A stretch of DNA of 64,000 nucleotides from Ashinkailepas kermadecensis (taxonomy: Eukaryota > Arthropoda > Thecostraca > Neolepadidae), in NCBI GenBank assembly GCA_034440615.1, contig JAOTOM010005144.1, positions 1,110,501-1,174,500 of the forward strand. The letters are read 5' to 3'. The notes under the pieces were generated by a model. That model did not search any database. It saw only the letters and a program-made list of their open reading frames with translations, and had not been told where the DNA came from. The translations under genes and the position numbers were made by a program. Within the stretch, counting starts at the first letter, position 1; each line of letters opens with the position of its first letter. Positions 1 to 12,250 of the stretch are shown here, piece after piece.

Positions 1-1430
1 CGCCGGCTTGTACCGGGCGCCCCGGGTTCCGTTGGTGCGCCACCGAAGTGGCTCGCGTTTCCCCGGCAGCCGAATGGCTGCGGGGTCTGGAATTCCTTGT
101 GGAATTTGTTGGCGTTTGTTTGGTCGGAATGGTCTGTGTGTTGGGAGCCGGGGTGGTTTGTGTCGGAGTGGTCTGAGTGTTGGGAGCCAGGGTGGTTGGT
201 GTCGGTGTGGTCAGTGGAGTAAGTTTTTTTAAGTGGAGCTAAACCTGGAATAATATCTGTTTGCATCGAGATGGAAGTAGTGGTGACGCGACGTGTGGGG
301 GGAGCAACGGTGGCCGCCTGAGCGTACGTTTTCGCTGATGGGAAGGTGGCCTCGACAGACCGTCGGGCCTGGGGGTATGACACCCCGGTCGTGGCCTTCA
401 CAGCGCATACCTCCTTCTCCTTGCGCCAAACTGGGCATTGATTGGAAGTGGTGAGGTGATCGGATGTGTTGCAGCTGAGGCAGTGGGCAGGCTTGGAGCA
501 GGTGGAGTCAGGATGAGGTGTTTCTCCGCATTTGGGGCACCGGGCGGACTGGCGACAAGTTTTACTGCCATGGCCGAAGCGCTGACAGTTAAAACAGCGG
601 AGAGGATTAGGAATAAAGACACGGACTTGGAATCGTAGGTATCCGGCGACTAGGGTCTTGGGAAGATTGGTAGAATTGAAGGTAAGGACAAGGAGGCTCG
701 TGTCGCGTTTTTGACCGTCTTTAAATGAGGTAATGCGGTGGACGTGGGTCACCCCTCCGGCCTGAGCTCCGTCTGGATTTCCGCTTCAGTCATGAAGCGG
801 AGCTCCGGCGCGAAGACGGTGCCCTTGGTGGTGTTGCGGTTGGAATGGAGAGTGATGGTGACGGATTTTCCACAAAATGTGGTGGTGCGGAGGAGGGCTT
901 TGGTTTGGGCTCGGGATTGGGTTTTAATGACCAAGGTTCCGTTGGCAGGGGCTTCAATGTCGGGATTGGCTAGGGAGCAGATGGCAAGGAGTTGTTTAGT
1001 CGGCCAAAAAAACGTTGATACGGCGGAAGGAAACGGATTCCTCGACAGGCTTGACTACAATGTAAGAGCCAGCACTGTCGAGGTAGGGTTCAATGGGCTG
1101 GATGGGTTCAGGTTGGGAGGGCGTGGTCTGGTTCGAGCGTGGGTCAGCGGCGTGAAGAGTGATGGTCTGGTCTGGATTCTGAGGCGAGGTCGAGGTCTTG
1201 GGACGAGCAGGGTTCGGCGAGGTGCAAAGGGCGTCCATGGCGTCATCAAGGGGAATTGTCCGGCGCGGTTCATCAATGGTCGAATTCAGTGAGGGAACAT
1301 CAGAGGCCAAGTCCGTGTTCGTGCGATGGTCGTCGGGTGTGGTCAGCGGAGGAAATTCAGAATCAGAGTCCTGTGGCGAGCTGGGGTCGGTGCCTTTCTT
1401 CCTCTTTTTCCCCATCACGGGGAAAAACAC
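1..1430 (-). pseudogene. LINE ORF1 protein (gag-like, triple zinc knuckle), partial
   Basis: ORF1 proteins of I/Jockey-type LINEs coat the element RNA and help deliver it to the nucleus. Reading from 1,430 or 1,412 (MGKKRKKG), there is a Ser/Pro-rich acidic N-terminus. A small folded region at about 930-640 ends in YLRFQVRVFIPNPLRC. Three CCHC knuckles follow at about 600-450: CFNCQRFGHGSKTC, CPKCGETPHPDSTC and CLSCNTSDHLTTSNQC. After them comes the family-typical CPVWRKEKEV and SYPQARR. The C-terminal tail holds a duplicated HPGSQH/DHSDTN segment and runs off the window. The frame changes at a seven-A run (1,006-1,012) and returns at a four-C run (752-755), so the two shifts compensate. They may be real decay or homopolymer errors. 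The family assignment rests on the knuckle array and its flanking motifs. Confidence 0.8.
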
Positions 1431-1500
1431 CCTACCAAACGAAATCTAAATAAACACGCAGAACAAAGGGAACGAAAATACGACGATGACGAAAACGGGT

Positions 1501-1520
1501 GGGGTGACGGGTGTCACCCC
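1501..1520. repeat. Small perfect inverted repeat in LINE leader
   Basis: GGGGTGAC and GTCACCCC are 8-bp arms around a 4-nt loop. A related block, CGACGGGTGTCGCCCCAC, recurs at about 1,544-1,561. Both lie in the presumed leader of the family 4 element, where they could form RNA hairpins. Confidence 0.5.
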
Positions 1521-1760
1521 ACTAGAAAAGAAATGAGAAAAGAGCGACGGGTGTCGCCCCACGAAAATGAAAATTAGGAAACTGCAATAATAAGCAGTGA
1601 GAAAGCAGCGGAGTGATCAGCCGGCTCTGGACCAACCTATAGACGAGTTGAAGGTGTAGAGTGGTCTAGAAGTTGGTGGTGAAGAGTAGTAAGAAGTCTG
1701 AAGTGAAGATGTTGAGTTGATGGCAGGCTGGTCTTGATAGATACGTCCACGGAGCACGAT

Positions 1761-2300
1761 AGCTGGTCCACGTCTCAGAGCAACGTCTTGATGGCGCGAG
1801 AGTCAACCGGCAACTGACGATGGGGGGGGGAGTGATACATGTAAATATAGTATTGCTTTGAATACATTGAGTTCATCGGTGCGATGAAGCAACATAAATC
1901 CTTTATATCTGCGCGGCTCATTTCGTATTGTCTCAGATACTTGTCTGAAATGCTTATAACTACATATTTTGGGGACGACGGATATGACATCACTCCAAGT
2001 GGTTGATGACGTTGACGTTTTGGAGGGAAGAAGAGTGTTTACAGTGCCTTACAGCGCAGAGCCATCTAGTGAGATGTTTTTAATATTATTACTGTTTAAA
2101 CTACCAAGAGAGGACCATGCCAAACTTCCACCAGATGCTTCACCCATGTGGGGGATCAACGTAGTAGGGTTCACACTGCGAGGACCGATTTTTGGTCCCC
2201 ACAGCAAAATCTGGCCCTCGCTTTGTGGGTGTTTAAACTGGAGATGTCCCCACTTAGGACCATATGCCCGTGCACGCACGCACACACACACACACGCACC
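1761..2300. other. Intergenic stretch, no gene seen; ends in a CA tract
   Basis: No convincing coding sequence is visible. A (CA)n microsatellite at 2,275-2,305 directly abuts the 5' end of Fam1-A. The short open frames here have no recognisable domain. Confidence 0.4.
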
Positions 2301-5300
2301 TACACAGGGTTCGTCCGACTCATACGAGACGGACGACTCCCTCACGCCCTCCCCACCACACACGCCTGCAAGGGCGTGAGCACCAACAACACTAATGCAG
2401 ACACCCACCACTGAATTCTTGCTCCAATGGAATACGAGGTCACTCATATCCCATTGGGCATAATTCAAGGAATATATCATCAAAAATAAACCATTAATCA
2501 CCGCCGTTCAGGAGACCCGATAGCGCGACAATGACCCATATAATTGTAATATCTTTGGCTATTCCCTCTATACCAACAACAAAAATTCTACATCCCGCGG
2601 CCGGGTTGCCTTATTTATCTCAGACACCCTCCTCCATCGTCAGATCAACATTCATCATAACCTACAATTGTATTGCTGTTTCTGTCCAAATTGCACAACG
2701 TCTCTCTCTCTACTTATCTCTCCCCTTCTCTTGCACTATCCTTAACTTCTGTGACCGACCTATTCGGTCTTCTTCCTCACCCCTGTCTGGTGCTGGGTGA
2801 CCTCAATGCCCACCACCAGGCATGGGGCTGTCATACCACTTCACCTCGCGGACACCACATCGAAACGCTTCTCAACACCCAAAACATGGTCTTTTTAAAT
2901 GACCAAACACCCACACACAACACCGACATCGCCCCGCACCGTCCATCTGCCATTGACCTCTCTTTGGCCTCGGCCTCCATCTCAACCCTCTTCTCTTGGC
3001 ACGTGCAACCCGACCCCCTTTTTAGCGATCACTTTCCCATACATATCATGCTGGAACGCTCAGTCCAGGCTAGAGATTACTCGTTTGTATCCCGCTGGAA
3101 TGTTCGCAGGGCGAAATGGCCATCTTTCTCCCAGAAAATTGACACCGTCTTCCCTCCTCATTCTGACGCCCCAATTTCAGCTTTTCTTGACACCATATTA
3201 CTCGAGGCAGAAAATCACGTCCCCCACACTCGTCGCTCCCCCGGCCGTCACCACGTGCCGTGGTGGAACGACGAGTGTCAACGCGCCGTCGCTCTGCGGA
3301 GGCGGGCTGAGCATAAATTTCGCACAAATCTCACCCTACAAAACATGTTAGAAGCCCGCGAGGCTAAAAAACGTTGTCAGCAGATTATCCTTACGGCCAG
3401 AAAACGCAGCTGGCAACTCTATTCAAACTCATTCAACCGTTTTACCCCATCGGCAAAATTTGGACCCAAATTCGTTCTTTCGCAAATGGCAGATCCCCAC
3501 ACCGCGGATTCCCACAACTGACAATTAACCAACGCAACATCACAGAACCCTCAGACGTCGCGTAACACTTTGCCACCTATTATGCTGACATCTCCTCATA
3601 TACACATTACTCGCAACACGCCATCGACTTCCTACAAACAACTCTCGCCACCTGCAACTTTACCTCGGACAACACTGAACCATATAATGCCCCCTTTACT
3701 CCCAATGAACTAATTTATCCCTCTCCAAAGAAACCAACACGGCGGCTGGTCCCAACCAATTGGCATACGCTTCTTCCAAAATATATCCGACTCCAGAAAA
3801 GACAACCTCCTTTCGGCACTAAACCAGCTATGGACTGACGGCACCTTCCCCCCTTCCTGGTCTACTAGCACTATCATTCCTATCGCCAAACCTCGCAAAC
3901 CTCGCGACCTTCCCTCTAGCAATCGACCTATCGTTCTCACTAGTTGTGCTTCTAAAATTTTTGAGCGCATGGTCAATGGACGAATCAGAGTCCACCTCGA
4001 AAACAACGAAATTCTCTCCCCTTTTCAAAGCGGCTTTCGACCCAGACACAGTACCACTGACAATCTCATTCTATTAGTTGACTCGATACAGCGCGGTTTC
4101 ATGAAAAAACATAAAACCGTGGCACTCTTTCTCGACTTAAAATCTGCATTCCATAAAGTACACAGTTCGGCCCTCCTAATCAAATTACATCGTATTGGCA
4201 TCAGAGGCAGAATGGCAAAATGTATCACCAACTTTTTCGCTAATAGAACATTCACCGTCCGCTGCGGCAATATCCATTCTCGGTCCCAAAATTTAGATCA
4301 AGGCGTCCCACAAGGCAGCGTGTTATCCCCCACCCTCTTTCTTATCATGATCAACGATGCGCTCGCTGACCTCCATCATATAGCCCCCTGTCTAAAATAC
4401 TCCATTTTTGTTGATGATTTGGCTATATGGTGCACGCACCCATCGGCAGACAATGCAAATTATTTCATGCAGCGCGCCATGGACCAAATTGATTCCTGGT
4501 GCGCCCTTTGGGTACTGCAAATCTCCCCCACCAAATCCGTCACAATGCTTTTATCCCGGCTCACCTCGTACATCCCACCTCTTACACCGCTCCGTTACCG
4601 CGACCAAATTACCCCTCACCAAACCACCTTCAACTATCGTGGCATCGTACTAGACAAAAGTCTTTGTTTCGGCCCCCATATTGCTTATCTAAAGCAACGT
4701 TGCGCAAAACGTCTAAATCTCCTGCGCTGCATCTCCGGTCGTGACTGGGGTGCAGACAGGATCACCCTCAATACAATGTATGTTGCTCTGATTCGCTCAA
4801 TCCTGGAATACAATGCATTTATCTTCGATCATATATCTCCTACACACATCGCAACACTCGAACGCATGCAGAATCACGCACTTCGCCTCATCACCGGAGC
4901 ACACCGCACCACGCCCATCTCCGGGCTGAGGCCCACCTCCCCAGCTTACAACACCACAGAACACTCCAACTAGTCAGATACCACTTTTGGACCACAACAC
5001 AGCACAACCACCCTGCCAGTCTCGCACTCTCTAAACCTCCCGTTCGATGTCCATAAAACAGAAACAAACACAATATTCCAATACATTTGAACCATATCCT
5101 TACTTTCGCACTCAAATTCCCCAAGGTAATCCCTGGAAAATGTCCTCCCATACTCCCGTTTTGGCACATGTATCACCCCAATCTCGAATATCTCTTCCGC
5201 CCAAAAAAAAGTGCATTCCCCCTCGAAACTCAACTAACATTTTTCGAATATCAAGCAGCCCAACCCCATTACATATACTTCTACACGGATGGCTCCCGTA

Positions 5301-6640
5301 CCACCGACGGTACGGGAGCTGCCTGGTGCGGTGGACCCAACTTTGGCCAAATTAAATTAACACCACACCACTCGGTTTACACTGCAGAGTTAGTCGCAAT
5401 CTTCGCCTATCTACACCACATTATTCAACACCACATCACCACACCAACCATCATGTGCACTGACTCACGTTCATCCATCGACGCTCTCGCAGCCGTACAC
5501 AACACTACACATCCCACACTCCACGCTATCCGTCAACTATATCACAACCATCATGCTCACCTCTAACTCACACTGCTCTGGACCCCTGGCCACATGGGGA
5601 TTCCGGGCAACGAGCGGGCGGATGAGCTCGCTTGTCGAGCTATTGACCTTCCACCCGCCCCAACCTCCCAGTTCCCCCGGTGACCTGCTGTCCCTCACCA
5701 ACCAATTATTTAACACATATCTCCAGGCATGCTGGAACCACAACACTACACATTTACACCACATTAAACCCCTTCTCGCCAAATGGCCCTCGTCCCGACA
5801 AAACACACGCACACATGAGATTCTCCTTGTCCGGCTCCTACTCGGGCACACAAAACTCACACATTATTTCCATTTTCGCCAACTTCGTCGCGCTCAGTCT
5901 TGCCAAACATGTGATGTACAGAACTCTGTGGAACACTTCTTACCTATTTGCCCTGCCAACCAATTACAACGTCGCCCCCTTCTTTCCTACATTGCGCAAC
6001 ATCGGATTCCACTTTCACTGCCAAGCCTTCTCGGTGACAAACACCCGGAGCTCATTATTTACATTCTTGCACAGCACCAAACTTGAGGAAGTAATTTGAA
6101 GTCAAACGCTATCATCTCCGTCGTCGCAAAACACATACATATAGGTTATTTCACACTAGGTAGGCAGAGACCGATCCAATTTGGCCATAACGGACGGTTC
6201 TCCATATAAATTGTGGTTGGTTTTTTACCTACGGGTTTTCCAAGCTGCTTGGTTTTTCACCTTCTCAGGTTTTTCCAATCTTTAACTCAAATATACACCT
6301 ACACATGCAAGGTCGAGCCCGACGGCCACAACTCGCCCTGGGCGTCGAGCCTCCGCTTCGCCTTTCAGGTCGCAGGTGGACAGTGGAGCATCTCCGCAGG
6401 TTACGATGCTGCCCACCCTCCAAGTGTCCTTCTAAGTGTCGTGTATGTATGTATGTATGTGTATGTTTCACCTGTGTATGTATGTATCGGCCCTTACGCC
6501 ATGCTCCTTGCTTGCCGGCGTCTCATCTTTCCTCTCTTTCTTAATTGATATAATCGGATGCCACATAAGCCGGATTAACGTAGCTCTTCTTTAACGTAGC
6601 ATATATCTAGCGGATGGCACTTTGCCTCTGCTAAAGATGG
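2300..6640 (+). mobile_element. Fam1-A: 5'-truncated LINE (I/Jockey-type with RNase H)
   Basis: The copy starts inside the C-terminal tail of ORF1 (acidic SYETDDS motif at about 2,315). It continues through the whole of ORF2 and a 3' UTR of about 540 bp. The 3' UTR (6,100-6,640) closely matches those of Fam1-D (27,918-28,110 plus 30,684-31,032) and Fam1-E (49,217-49,840), including the block GGATGCCACATAAGCCGGAT. All three copies end at the same place, after GGATGGCACT and GCTAAAGA-like sequence, followed by an A-rich tract. This defines the family 3' terminus. A CA microsatellite flanks the 5' end. Confidence 0.85.
2395..6099 (+). pseudogene. Fam1-A ORF2: endonuclease, reverse transcriptase, RNase H
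   Basis: ORF2 proteins nick the target DNA and reverse-transcribe the element RNA at the nick. The start is MQTPTTEFLLQWNTRSL, whose ATG overlaps an upstream TAA as TAATG. The APE-type endonuclease spans about 2,395-3,060, with LVLGDLNAHHQAW and the catalytic SDHFPI. The linker WWNDECQRAV lies at about 3,263. RT spans about 3,700-4,970, with GFRPRHSTTDN, LDLKSAF, QGVPQGSVLSP and the catalytic FVDDLAIW. RNase H spans about 5,280-5,640, with YTDGS, AELVAI, CTDSRSS and PGHMGIPGNERAD. A C-terminal CCHC motif (CQTCDVQNSVEHFLPIC) ends near 5,960. There are several stops and frameshifts, including a TAA early in the endonuclease (about 2,461), a TAA before the RNase H histidine (about 5,565) and a final frameshift near 6,060. 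It is a dead copy with a readable domain order. Confidence 0.88.
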
Positions 6641-6656
6641 AAAAAAGAGAGAAAAA

Positions 6657-8025
6657 GAGAGATCTCGCATTCCACTGGAGAAAGAATTCAGTGGTGGGTG
6701 GCTGCAGTAATGTGGTGATTACGCTCCCGCAGTCGCGTGTGTGGTGGTGATGGTGTGGCAGAGTCATCCGACTCATAGTCGGACGACTCTAGCGTGCATA
6801 TGTGCTCTGGGTCCCTGGGGGGTGGGGGGGGGGGGGGTCCGGGCAGAACGACCGGAGGTCGGGGCCAGCCAGAGAGGGCAGGGAGGGGAGAGGGAGGGAC
6901 AGGGACGGCCTTGAAGAGGCGGTGAGGGCAGGCCCGTGCCCGAGAGGGCGTGACGGCCGGTCGGCTCGGAGGAAACCGGGAGGGAGAGGCGCCGGCGAGG
7001 GGAACGGGACGTGGGGCCGGTACAGGGGGAGGAGGGGTGGAGGATGGGGGGGGGGGAGCGTGAGCTTGGAGGGCCGGGGCGGGCGTGGCAGAGGGCGAGC
7101 GGCTGCCTCGGCCGGGGTCGGCCAAGGGGTTCAAAGATGAGGCGGGTCCAGGCAGAGGGTTTCCTCTGCGTCGCGTGCGGGCTGGGGGGGGCGGACAAGC
7201 GTTGGCGCTGTCGCTCCTTCGCTGCCAGCCAGACTGGCAGCGGGGGTGGGAGGCAGGATGCGGAACCGCGCAGGCTGCGCAGCAGGGCTGGGCTGTGTCG
7301 CACTGCACTGTGGGATGGTTCCCAGGCTGCGCACCCAGGCCGCACACCAGGCTGCGGACACGGCAGACCCCGCCGTGGTGGCCATATTTATTGCAGAAGC
7401 CACAGTGCGTGTATGGCGGGGTCCAAGGGCGGCAGGGGTACCGCGGGTAGGCGCCTTGGAGATGTTCGCCCTAAAGGAGGTGGAGCCTCCGGCGTTCACC
7501 CCCTCTCCGGCGGGGAGGGGTGGGTGGGGTGAGGTAGGGGGCTCTCAGGCATACCGGGGATGAGAGTGGCGTGCAGGTGTCGGTGAAGGAGGGCACCCAG
7601 GAGGAGTGCAAACAACATAGGCACCCTAAAGTGGTGCTGCAAGGAATGGGTGTAAAGAACTGTGGTGGAAAGGTAGAGAAAGACGCAGAGTTGGATGGAT
7701 GGGATCAGTCGGTCAGAGGCAGTCAGTCGATTAGTATGTTAGCGTCATCCTTTGACCGAAAAAGGGATCTCTGACCGGCTCTAACCTATAGGGAGGAGTG
7801 GGACACAAAACAGTGACGAGCTGGCCGTCGACAAAACTCGGTTTCCCGACGACGCCCGAGAGCGCCGCTAAGCCGAGAGGGAGTGGAAGGGGAGCTACGT
7901 CGGCGAATCCGGAAAGCAAGCCTACTAGTTGGCCGAGTAACCTACATCACCCGAGGGGCAGAGCTTCCTGTAAGAGCCATGAGAGGGGCACCTTCGAGAC
8001 AGCTGGAGTGGGTTGGTTGGGACAC
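6657..8025 (-). mobile_element. Fam1-B: LINE leader plus ORF1, cut 20 codons into ORF2
   Basis: The minus strand carries the Fam1 leader (about 8,025-7,553), ORF1, and the first codons of ORF2 (TTEFFLQWNARSL at about 6,700-6,660). It then stops abruptly next to the 3' end of Fam1-A, which lies on the opposite strand. The leader matches that of Fam1-E at 39,412-39,930, including the start CAGCTGTCTCG and the block CGTCGGGAAACCGA. It has a single CTAGT-type unit where Fam1-E has two. The ORF2 start codon is lost (CTG in place of ATG). Confidence 0.75.
6688..7552 (-). pseudogene. Fam1-B ORF1 (gag-like, zinc knuckles, Pro-rich tail)
   Basis: The likely start is MPE at 7,552; other Fam1 copies have MPG at the same place. 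Zinc-knuckle sequences follow in shifted frames: CGFCNKYGHHGGVC (about 7,405), a decayed second knuckle, and CAACAVPHPASHPRC (about 7,280). A long Pro/Ala/Arg-rich tail ends in the acidic motif DYESDDSATPSPPHT near 6,770, which all Fam1 ORF1 copies share. The region between start and knuckles is shortened compared with Fam1-E: the segment matching LAELSEEELLAEL is absent. Frameshifts lie in G runs. The predicted role is binding of the element RNA. Confidence 0.65.
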
Positions 8026-10354
8026 TTAACTCGGCGGTCGGCGTCGTTGCTTGATCTCCAGATCTGCTTCCAAGGTCTGCAAAAGTAGGTTATGTAAGAA
8101 AGCTTACATTTTTCCGGCATGCAATTTTCAATATTTTCATACCCGACCAGGCCGCAAGACGCTCGGTCAGATCCCAGCCACCAGCTGTCCCTTCTCACTG
8201 CGTGTTTTTTTTTAATCCGCCCGTCTGGACTCGACCAGCGCGCACCTGTGCGGATTAATGGCGGGAGCGAAAACTCTGGAGCAATTAAGCGCCGAACCCG
8301 GGTTAATCATCTCGTTCTGGCCCGCTACCCCGTCCCAACCAGTGAACAACAAGAATGTTCTCATGACAAGCCGATCCCGATCGACATAAGGAGAAAGGCC
8401 GGCCAGCCGTGACATCGGTGAAGATTCTAGACCCCGGCAGACCGTCCTGACAGCCCAAGGCGGCTTCACCATACACACGGCCTGAGGGGAAGAAAACAAA
8501 AGTTCCTACCAATCAAGAAGAAGAACAGAATCCGGAGCCCTGAGAGTGGCCGGAGAGTGGTGGAAGGCGGAGCCAGAGCGAGGGAAGAAAACCTGGCAGC
8601 CTGAAAGGCTCTCACTCTCTCTCTGGGATGATCTCTCTCGATCTCGCTCTCGCTCGGAGACTCTCGCACTCGGGCAGTCTCTCACTCACAGACGGAGCTC
8701 AGGCAGCGTGGAGACGACCGAAGAGGCCAGCCGAGCAACTAACATGTGAGTGCCATTGGTCTGCCATGCCTTCTTCCTTCTTCCAAACCGGCCTATTTTC
8801 TATCACAGCTATTTCCCCCTCAACCTAATTCATTGTTGGAAGGAGCGACCCATCTTAGGGGGGGGGAATTAGACTATGTGATGTGTGCGGTATGTGTGAC
8901 ACGGCCAGTGGCGCCAACGTCGCACGCCTTGTATAGAAGGGCAGGGTATGTAAGTATGTATGGGGAGGAAGTATGTCGCGTGCAAGAATGGAGAGGTGGG
9001 AGATGGCGAGTAGTGTGTGTGTAAGCAGTGCGTGGGCGTAATGTGATGCGGTGTATATAAATGTAAATATATTAGATTATGCATAGAAATTCTGTGGTGG
9101 CATCAGCAGAGACACGGAGCAGTTGCCCAGCCTTTGACGTGCAGGATTAGCGGTGAAAGGTAATACTTGGGATAAAGAAAGGGGGCATAGCTTGAAATAA
9201 CGACCAGGGGTACTGTGCACACATCGGATCCTCACATCCTCTCGTGACCCTGGGCTGGGTGGGTCGTGAAAATGACCATCGCTCAGCCCAAAATGCCGTA
9301 CGTTGAAAACTGTATGTGCAACATCCGCCTTGCCACCGCCACCGGGCCAGGATGGATCGTGAAAATGATTATCGTTCGATCTGACAGTAAGCACGTTGAA
9401 AACTGTGCTTGCAATATCCATGTCTTTTCCTCCTCATCCAAAGCGTTCGACCAGCACATTAGCCAGAGATCAAGAAGTGATATTATATCCTATCTACCCG
9501 CCGTGGTGCAAGCTAATTCAAAAATCCAAAACTCTATGGACGCCACCCATGGGCGCGAATGATCAACTCTGGTCGAAGCGCCCTAAAGCCAAAATAACTC
9601 ACGGACGCCACCCAGATGTGCTTTGAGTGGCGAAACTTTCGGGATAAACCAGATGGCATTGAGGTCAGAAGCCGATGGCCGAGTCAGCGACCCTCCTTGG
9701 GGAAACTAACGACAATGGATGACGTAAGGAATACGACCCTCTCCGAACGGTAGCATAGTAAATACCTCAGCGATCAGGTGGACGGAGGGGAGGGTGTTTA
9801 CGTCTAGAGCAGAAATGGCGGCCGTGCCGCGGGCGCTGAGGGGTGCGCGCCGCGCTTTTCGCTTTGACCGGGTGACCAACAGCCGACAAGTAGGTGTAGA
9901 TAGTACCGTGTGTACTTTCCGACATAAGGGATTCACACATGATGCTTAGATATGTGCCTGATATTAATTTGCCATATGATGTAAATTTGCATATAAGCGA
10001 GACAGTCGGCATGCGATCCGTCGTCCTATGGACTGAACGTTCTTGGGTAAGGGTAATGAGTGTCAAAGCCAGTTTTTAACTTGTCAAAGAATATTAATAT
10101 TGTTTAAAATATATAAATATATGATCTGCGCTTGGGTGATTTCGAATTGCGAGAAGGGATGCGATGAACTGACACTTCGGGGGCATTAGCACATGCTCTG
10201 ATTCTTTGACTGCGAAATCCCGCTGACCTCTGTGACCCAGTGGCGCAGATGGGGGCGGGCACAGTATGCAGGTCGGATGGGCTGTCAAGGGAAGCCCCAT
10301 CTTGCGTCCGTCGAGTTTGGCGCCGAACAATAGGGTAATGCAAACACTGCACGG
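8026..10354. other. 2.3-kb stretch without a recognised gene
   Basis: No domain is recognised on either strand. A CT-rich low-complexity patch lies at 8,610-8,680. A diverged tandem duplication with a period of about 92 bp lies at 9,266-9,420: GTGAAAATGA recurs at 9,266 and 9,359, and CGTTGAAAACTGT at about 9,301 and 9,393. The right edge abuts the truncated RT end of Fam1-C. Confidence 0.4.
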
Positions 10355-11832
10355 GGGGAAGGGGCCGTCAGTCCATAGTTGGTTTAGTGCCGAAGGGAGG
10401 TTGTCTTTTCCGGAGTCGGATAGATTTTGGAAGAAGGGGTATGCCAATTGGTCAGGGCCAGCCGCAGTGTTGGTTACTTTGGAGAGGGATAAGTTTAGTT
10501 CATAGAGAGTAAAGGTGCATTATATGGTTCAGTGTTGTCCGAGGTAAAGTTGCAGGTGGCGAGAGTGGTTTGTAGGAAGTCGATGGCTTGTTGCGAGTAT
10601 TGTGTATTTGAGGAGATGTTTGCGTAATATGTGGCAAAGTGTTCCGCGACGTCCGAGGGTTCTGTGAGGTTGCGTTGGTTAATTGTCAGTTGTGGGAATC
10701 CGCGGTGTGGGGATCTACCATTTGCGAAAGAACGAAGTTTGGTCCAAATTTGGTCGATGGGGGTATAACGGTTAAATGAGTTTGAATAGAGTTCCCAACT
10801 GCGTTTGTTGGCCGTAAGGATAATCTGCTGACAACGTTTTTTAGCCCCGCGGGCTTCTAACATGTTTTGTGGGGTGAGATTTTTGAGAAATTTTCGCTCA
10901 GCCCGCCGCCGCAGAGCGACGGCGCGTTGACACTCGTCGTTCCACCACGGCACGTGGTGACGGCCGAGGGAGCGACGATTGTGGGGGACATGATTTTCTG
11001 CCGCGAGTAATATGGTGTCAAGAAAAGCTGATATTGGGTGGTGTGCATGAGGAGGGAAGACGGTGTCAATTTCCTGGGAGAAAGATGGCCATTTCGCTTT
11101 GCGAACATTCCAGCGGGGGACAAATGAATAATCCCTAGCGTGGGCTGAGCGTTCAAGCATAATATGAATAGGGAAGTGATCGCTAAAGAGGGGGTCGGTT
11201 TGTACATGTCAAGGAGGGGTGAGATGGAGGCCGAGGCCAAAGATAGGTCAATGGCAGATGGACGGAACGGGGCAATATCGGTGTTGTGTGTGGGTGTTTG
11301 GTCATTTAAAAAGATCATGTTGTGGGTGTTGAGGAGTGTTTCGATGTGGTGTCCGCGAGGTGATGTGGTGTGACAGCTCCATGCCTGGTGGTGGGCATTA
11401 AAGTCACCCAGCACTAGACAGGGGTGAGGAAGGAGACCGAAGAGGTCGGTCACAGAAGATAAGGATAGTGTAAAAGAAGGTGGGAGATAGAAAGAGAGTA
11501 TAATGAGCTCAAGTTGTGCAATTTGGATAGAAACAGCAATAAAATTTAGGTTATTAATAATGTTGATCTGACGATGAAGGAGGTAGATGAAGATCTGAGA
11601 TAAATAAGGCGACCCCGCCGCCGCGGGATGTAGAATCTCTATTGTCGGTATAGAGGGAATAACCAAAGATATTAAACTGATATTTGTCCCATTCATTGTC
11701 GCGCCATCGGGTCTCCTGAACGGCGGCAATCAATGGTTTATTTCTGATGATATATTCCTTGAATTTTGCCCAATGGGATATGAGGGACCTCGTATTCCAT
11801 TGGAACAAGAATTCAGTGGTGGGTGTCTGCAT
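10355..11832 (-). pseudogene. Fam1-C ORF2, endonuclease and start of RT only
   Basis: The start is MQTPTTEFLFQWNTRSL at 11,832, with its ATG overlapping the ORF1 stop as TAATG. The endonuclease includes AAVQETRW, LVLGDFNAHHQAW (about 11,410) and the family linker WWNDECQRAV (about 10,940). A long open stretch covers 11,160-10,495. The copy breaks off after LNQLWTDGPFPP near 10,355, so the RT catalytic core and RNase H are absent. Frameshifts lie near 11,555, 11,160 and 10,495. The endonuclease SDH motif is partly hidden by a frameshift. Confidence 0.85.
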
Positions 11833-12250
11833 TAATGGTTGTGATCACGCTCCCGCAGCCGCGTGCGTGGCGGTGATGGTGAGGAAAAGTCGTCCGATTC
11901 ATAATCGGGGGGGGGGGGTCCTGGAGGGGCGGCGCAGAGGGGGCTCGATCCCGTGGGGGCATGGCGGCCGATCTACTCCGGGGGGGGGGGGGGGGCCTGG
12001 AGGCGGATAATGCGGCGGCGAGAGCAGGGCGTGAGTCCGGTGCGGGTTTGGGGTGGTGAGCGGGTGCTCGTTGCGCGTAGGCGCACGAGCGCATGGACGG
12101 CCGCCTCGGCCGGGGTCGGCCAGAGGGGCTGAAGGGGCGGTTGGCCCCAGGCTGAGGGTGGCCCCTGCGGCGGGGGCGGAGCTGGGGGGGGGGGCTGTCC
12201 GGGGGTGCTGCTGCTGTGCCTTTGCATCCAGCCAGACTGGGCAGCGGGGG
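11832..12250 (-). pseudogene. Fam1-C ORF1, C-terminal part
   Basis: The fragment keeps the end of the third knuckle region (YPRCPVWLDAKA, near 12,235), a Pro-rich low-complexity tail with long G/C homopolymers, and the conserved acidic DYESDD motif near 11,905. The frame that matches the other copies ends RLRERDHNH with a TAA that forms TAATG with the ORF2 start. The upstream RNA-binding part is missing. Confidence 0.65.

Larger units (their letters stand above)
1..1760 (-). mobile_element. LINE family 4: 5' leader and ORF1, cut by window edge
   Basis: The minus strand reads from a leader (about 1,760 to 1,431) into a gag-like ORF1 that stays open to base 1. ORF2 (endonuclease/RT) would lie to the left, outside the window. 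The leader contains CCTATAGG-type sequence near 1,640 that resembles the leader of the Fam1 elements (7,780-7,800), so the families probably share a leader type. The 5' boundary is approximate because no target-site duplication can be seen. Confidence 0.7.
10355..12250 (-). mobile_element. Fam1-C: LINE fragment truncated at both ends
   Basis: The minus strand runs from inside ORF1 (third zinc knuckle, about 12,250) through the ORF1/ORF2 junction to the N-terminal part of the RT (about 10,355). There it joins unrelated sequence. The missing 3' end is unusual, because LINE copies are normally truncated at the 5' end. A deletion or rearrangement after insertion is therefore likely. Confidence 0.8.

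Noticed and set aside
6773..7347. Pro/Arg-rich open frames near 7 kb as a host gene
   Set aside because: They match the low-complexity tail and zinc-knuckle region of Fam1 ORF1 in shifted frames.
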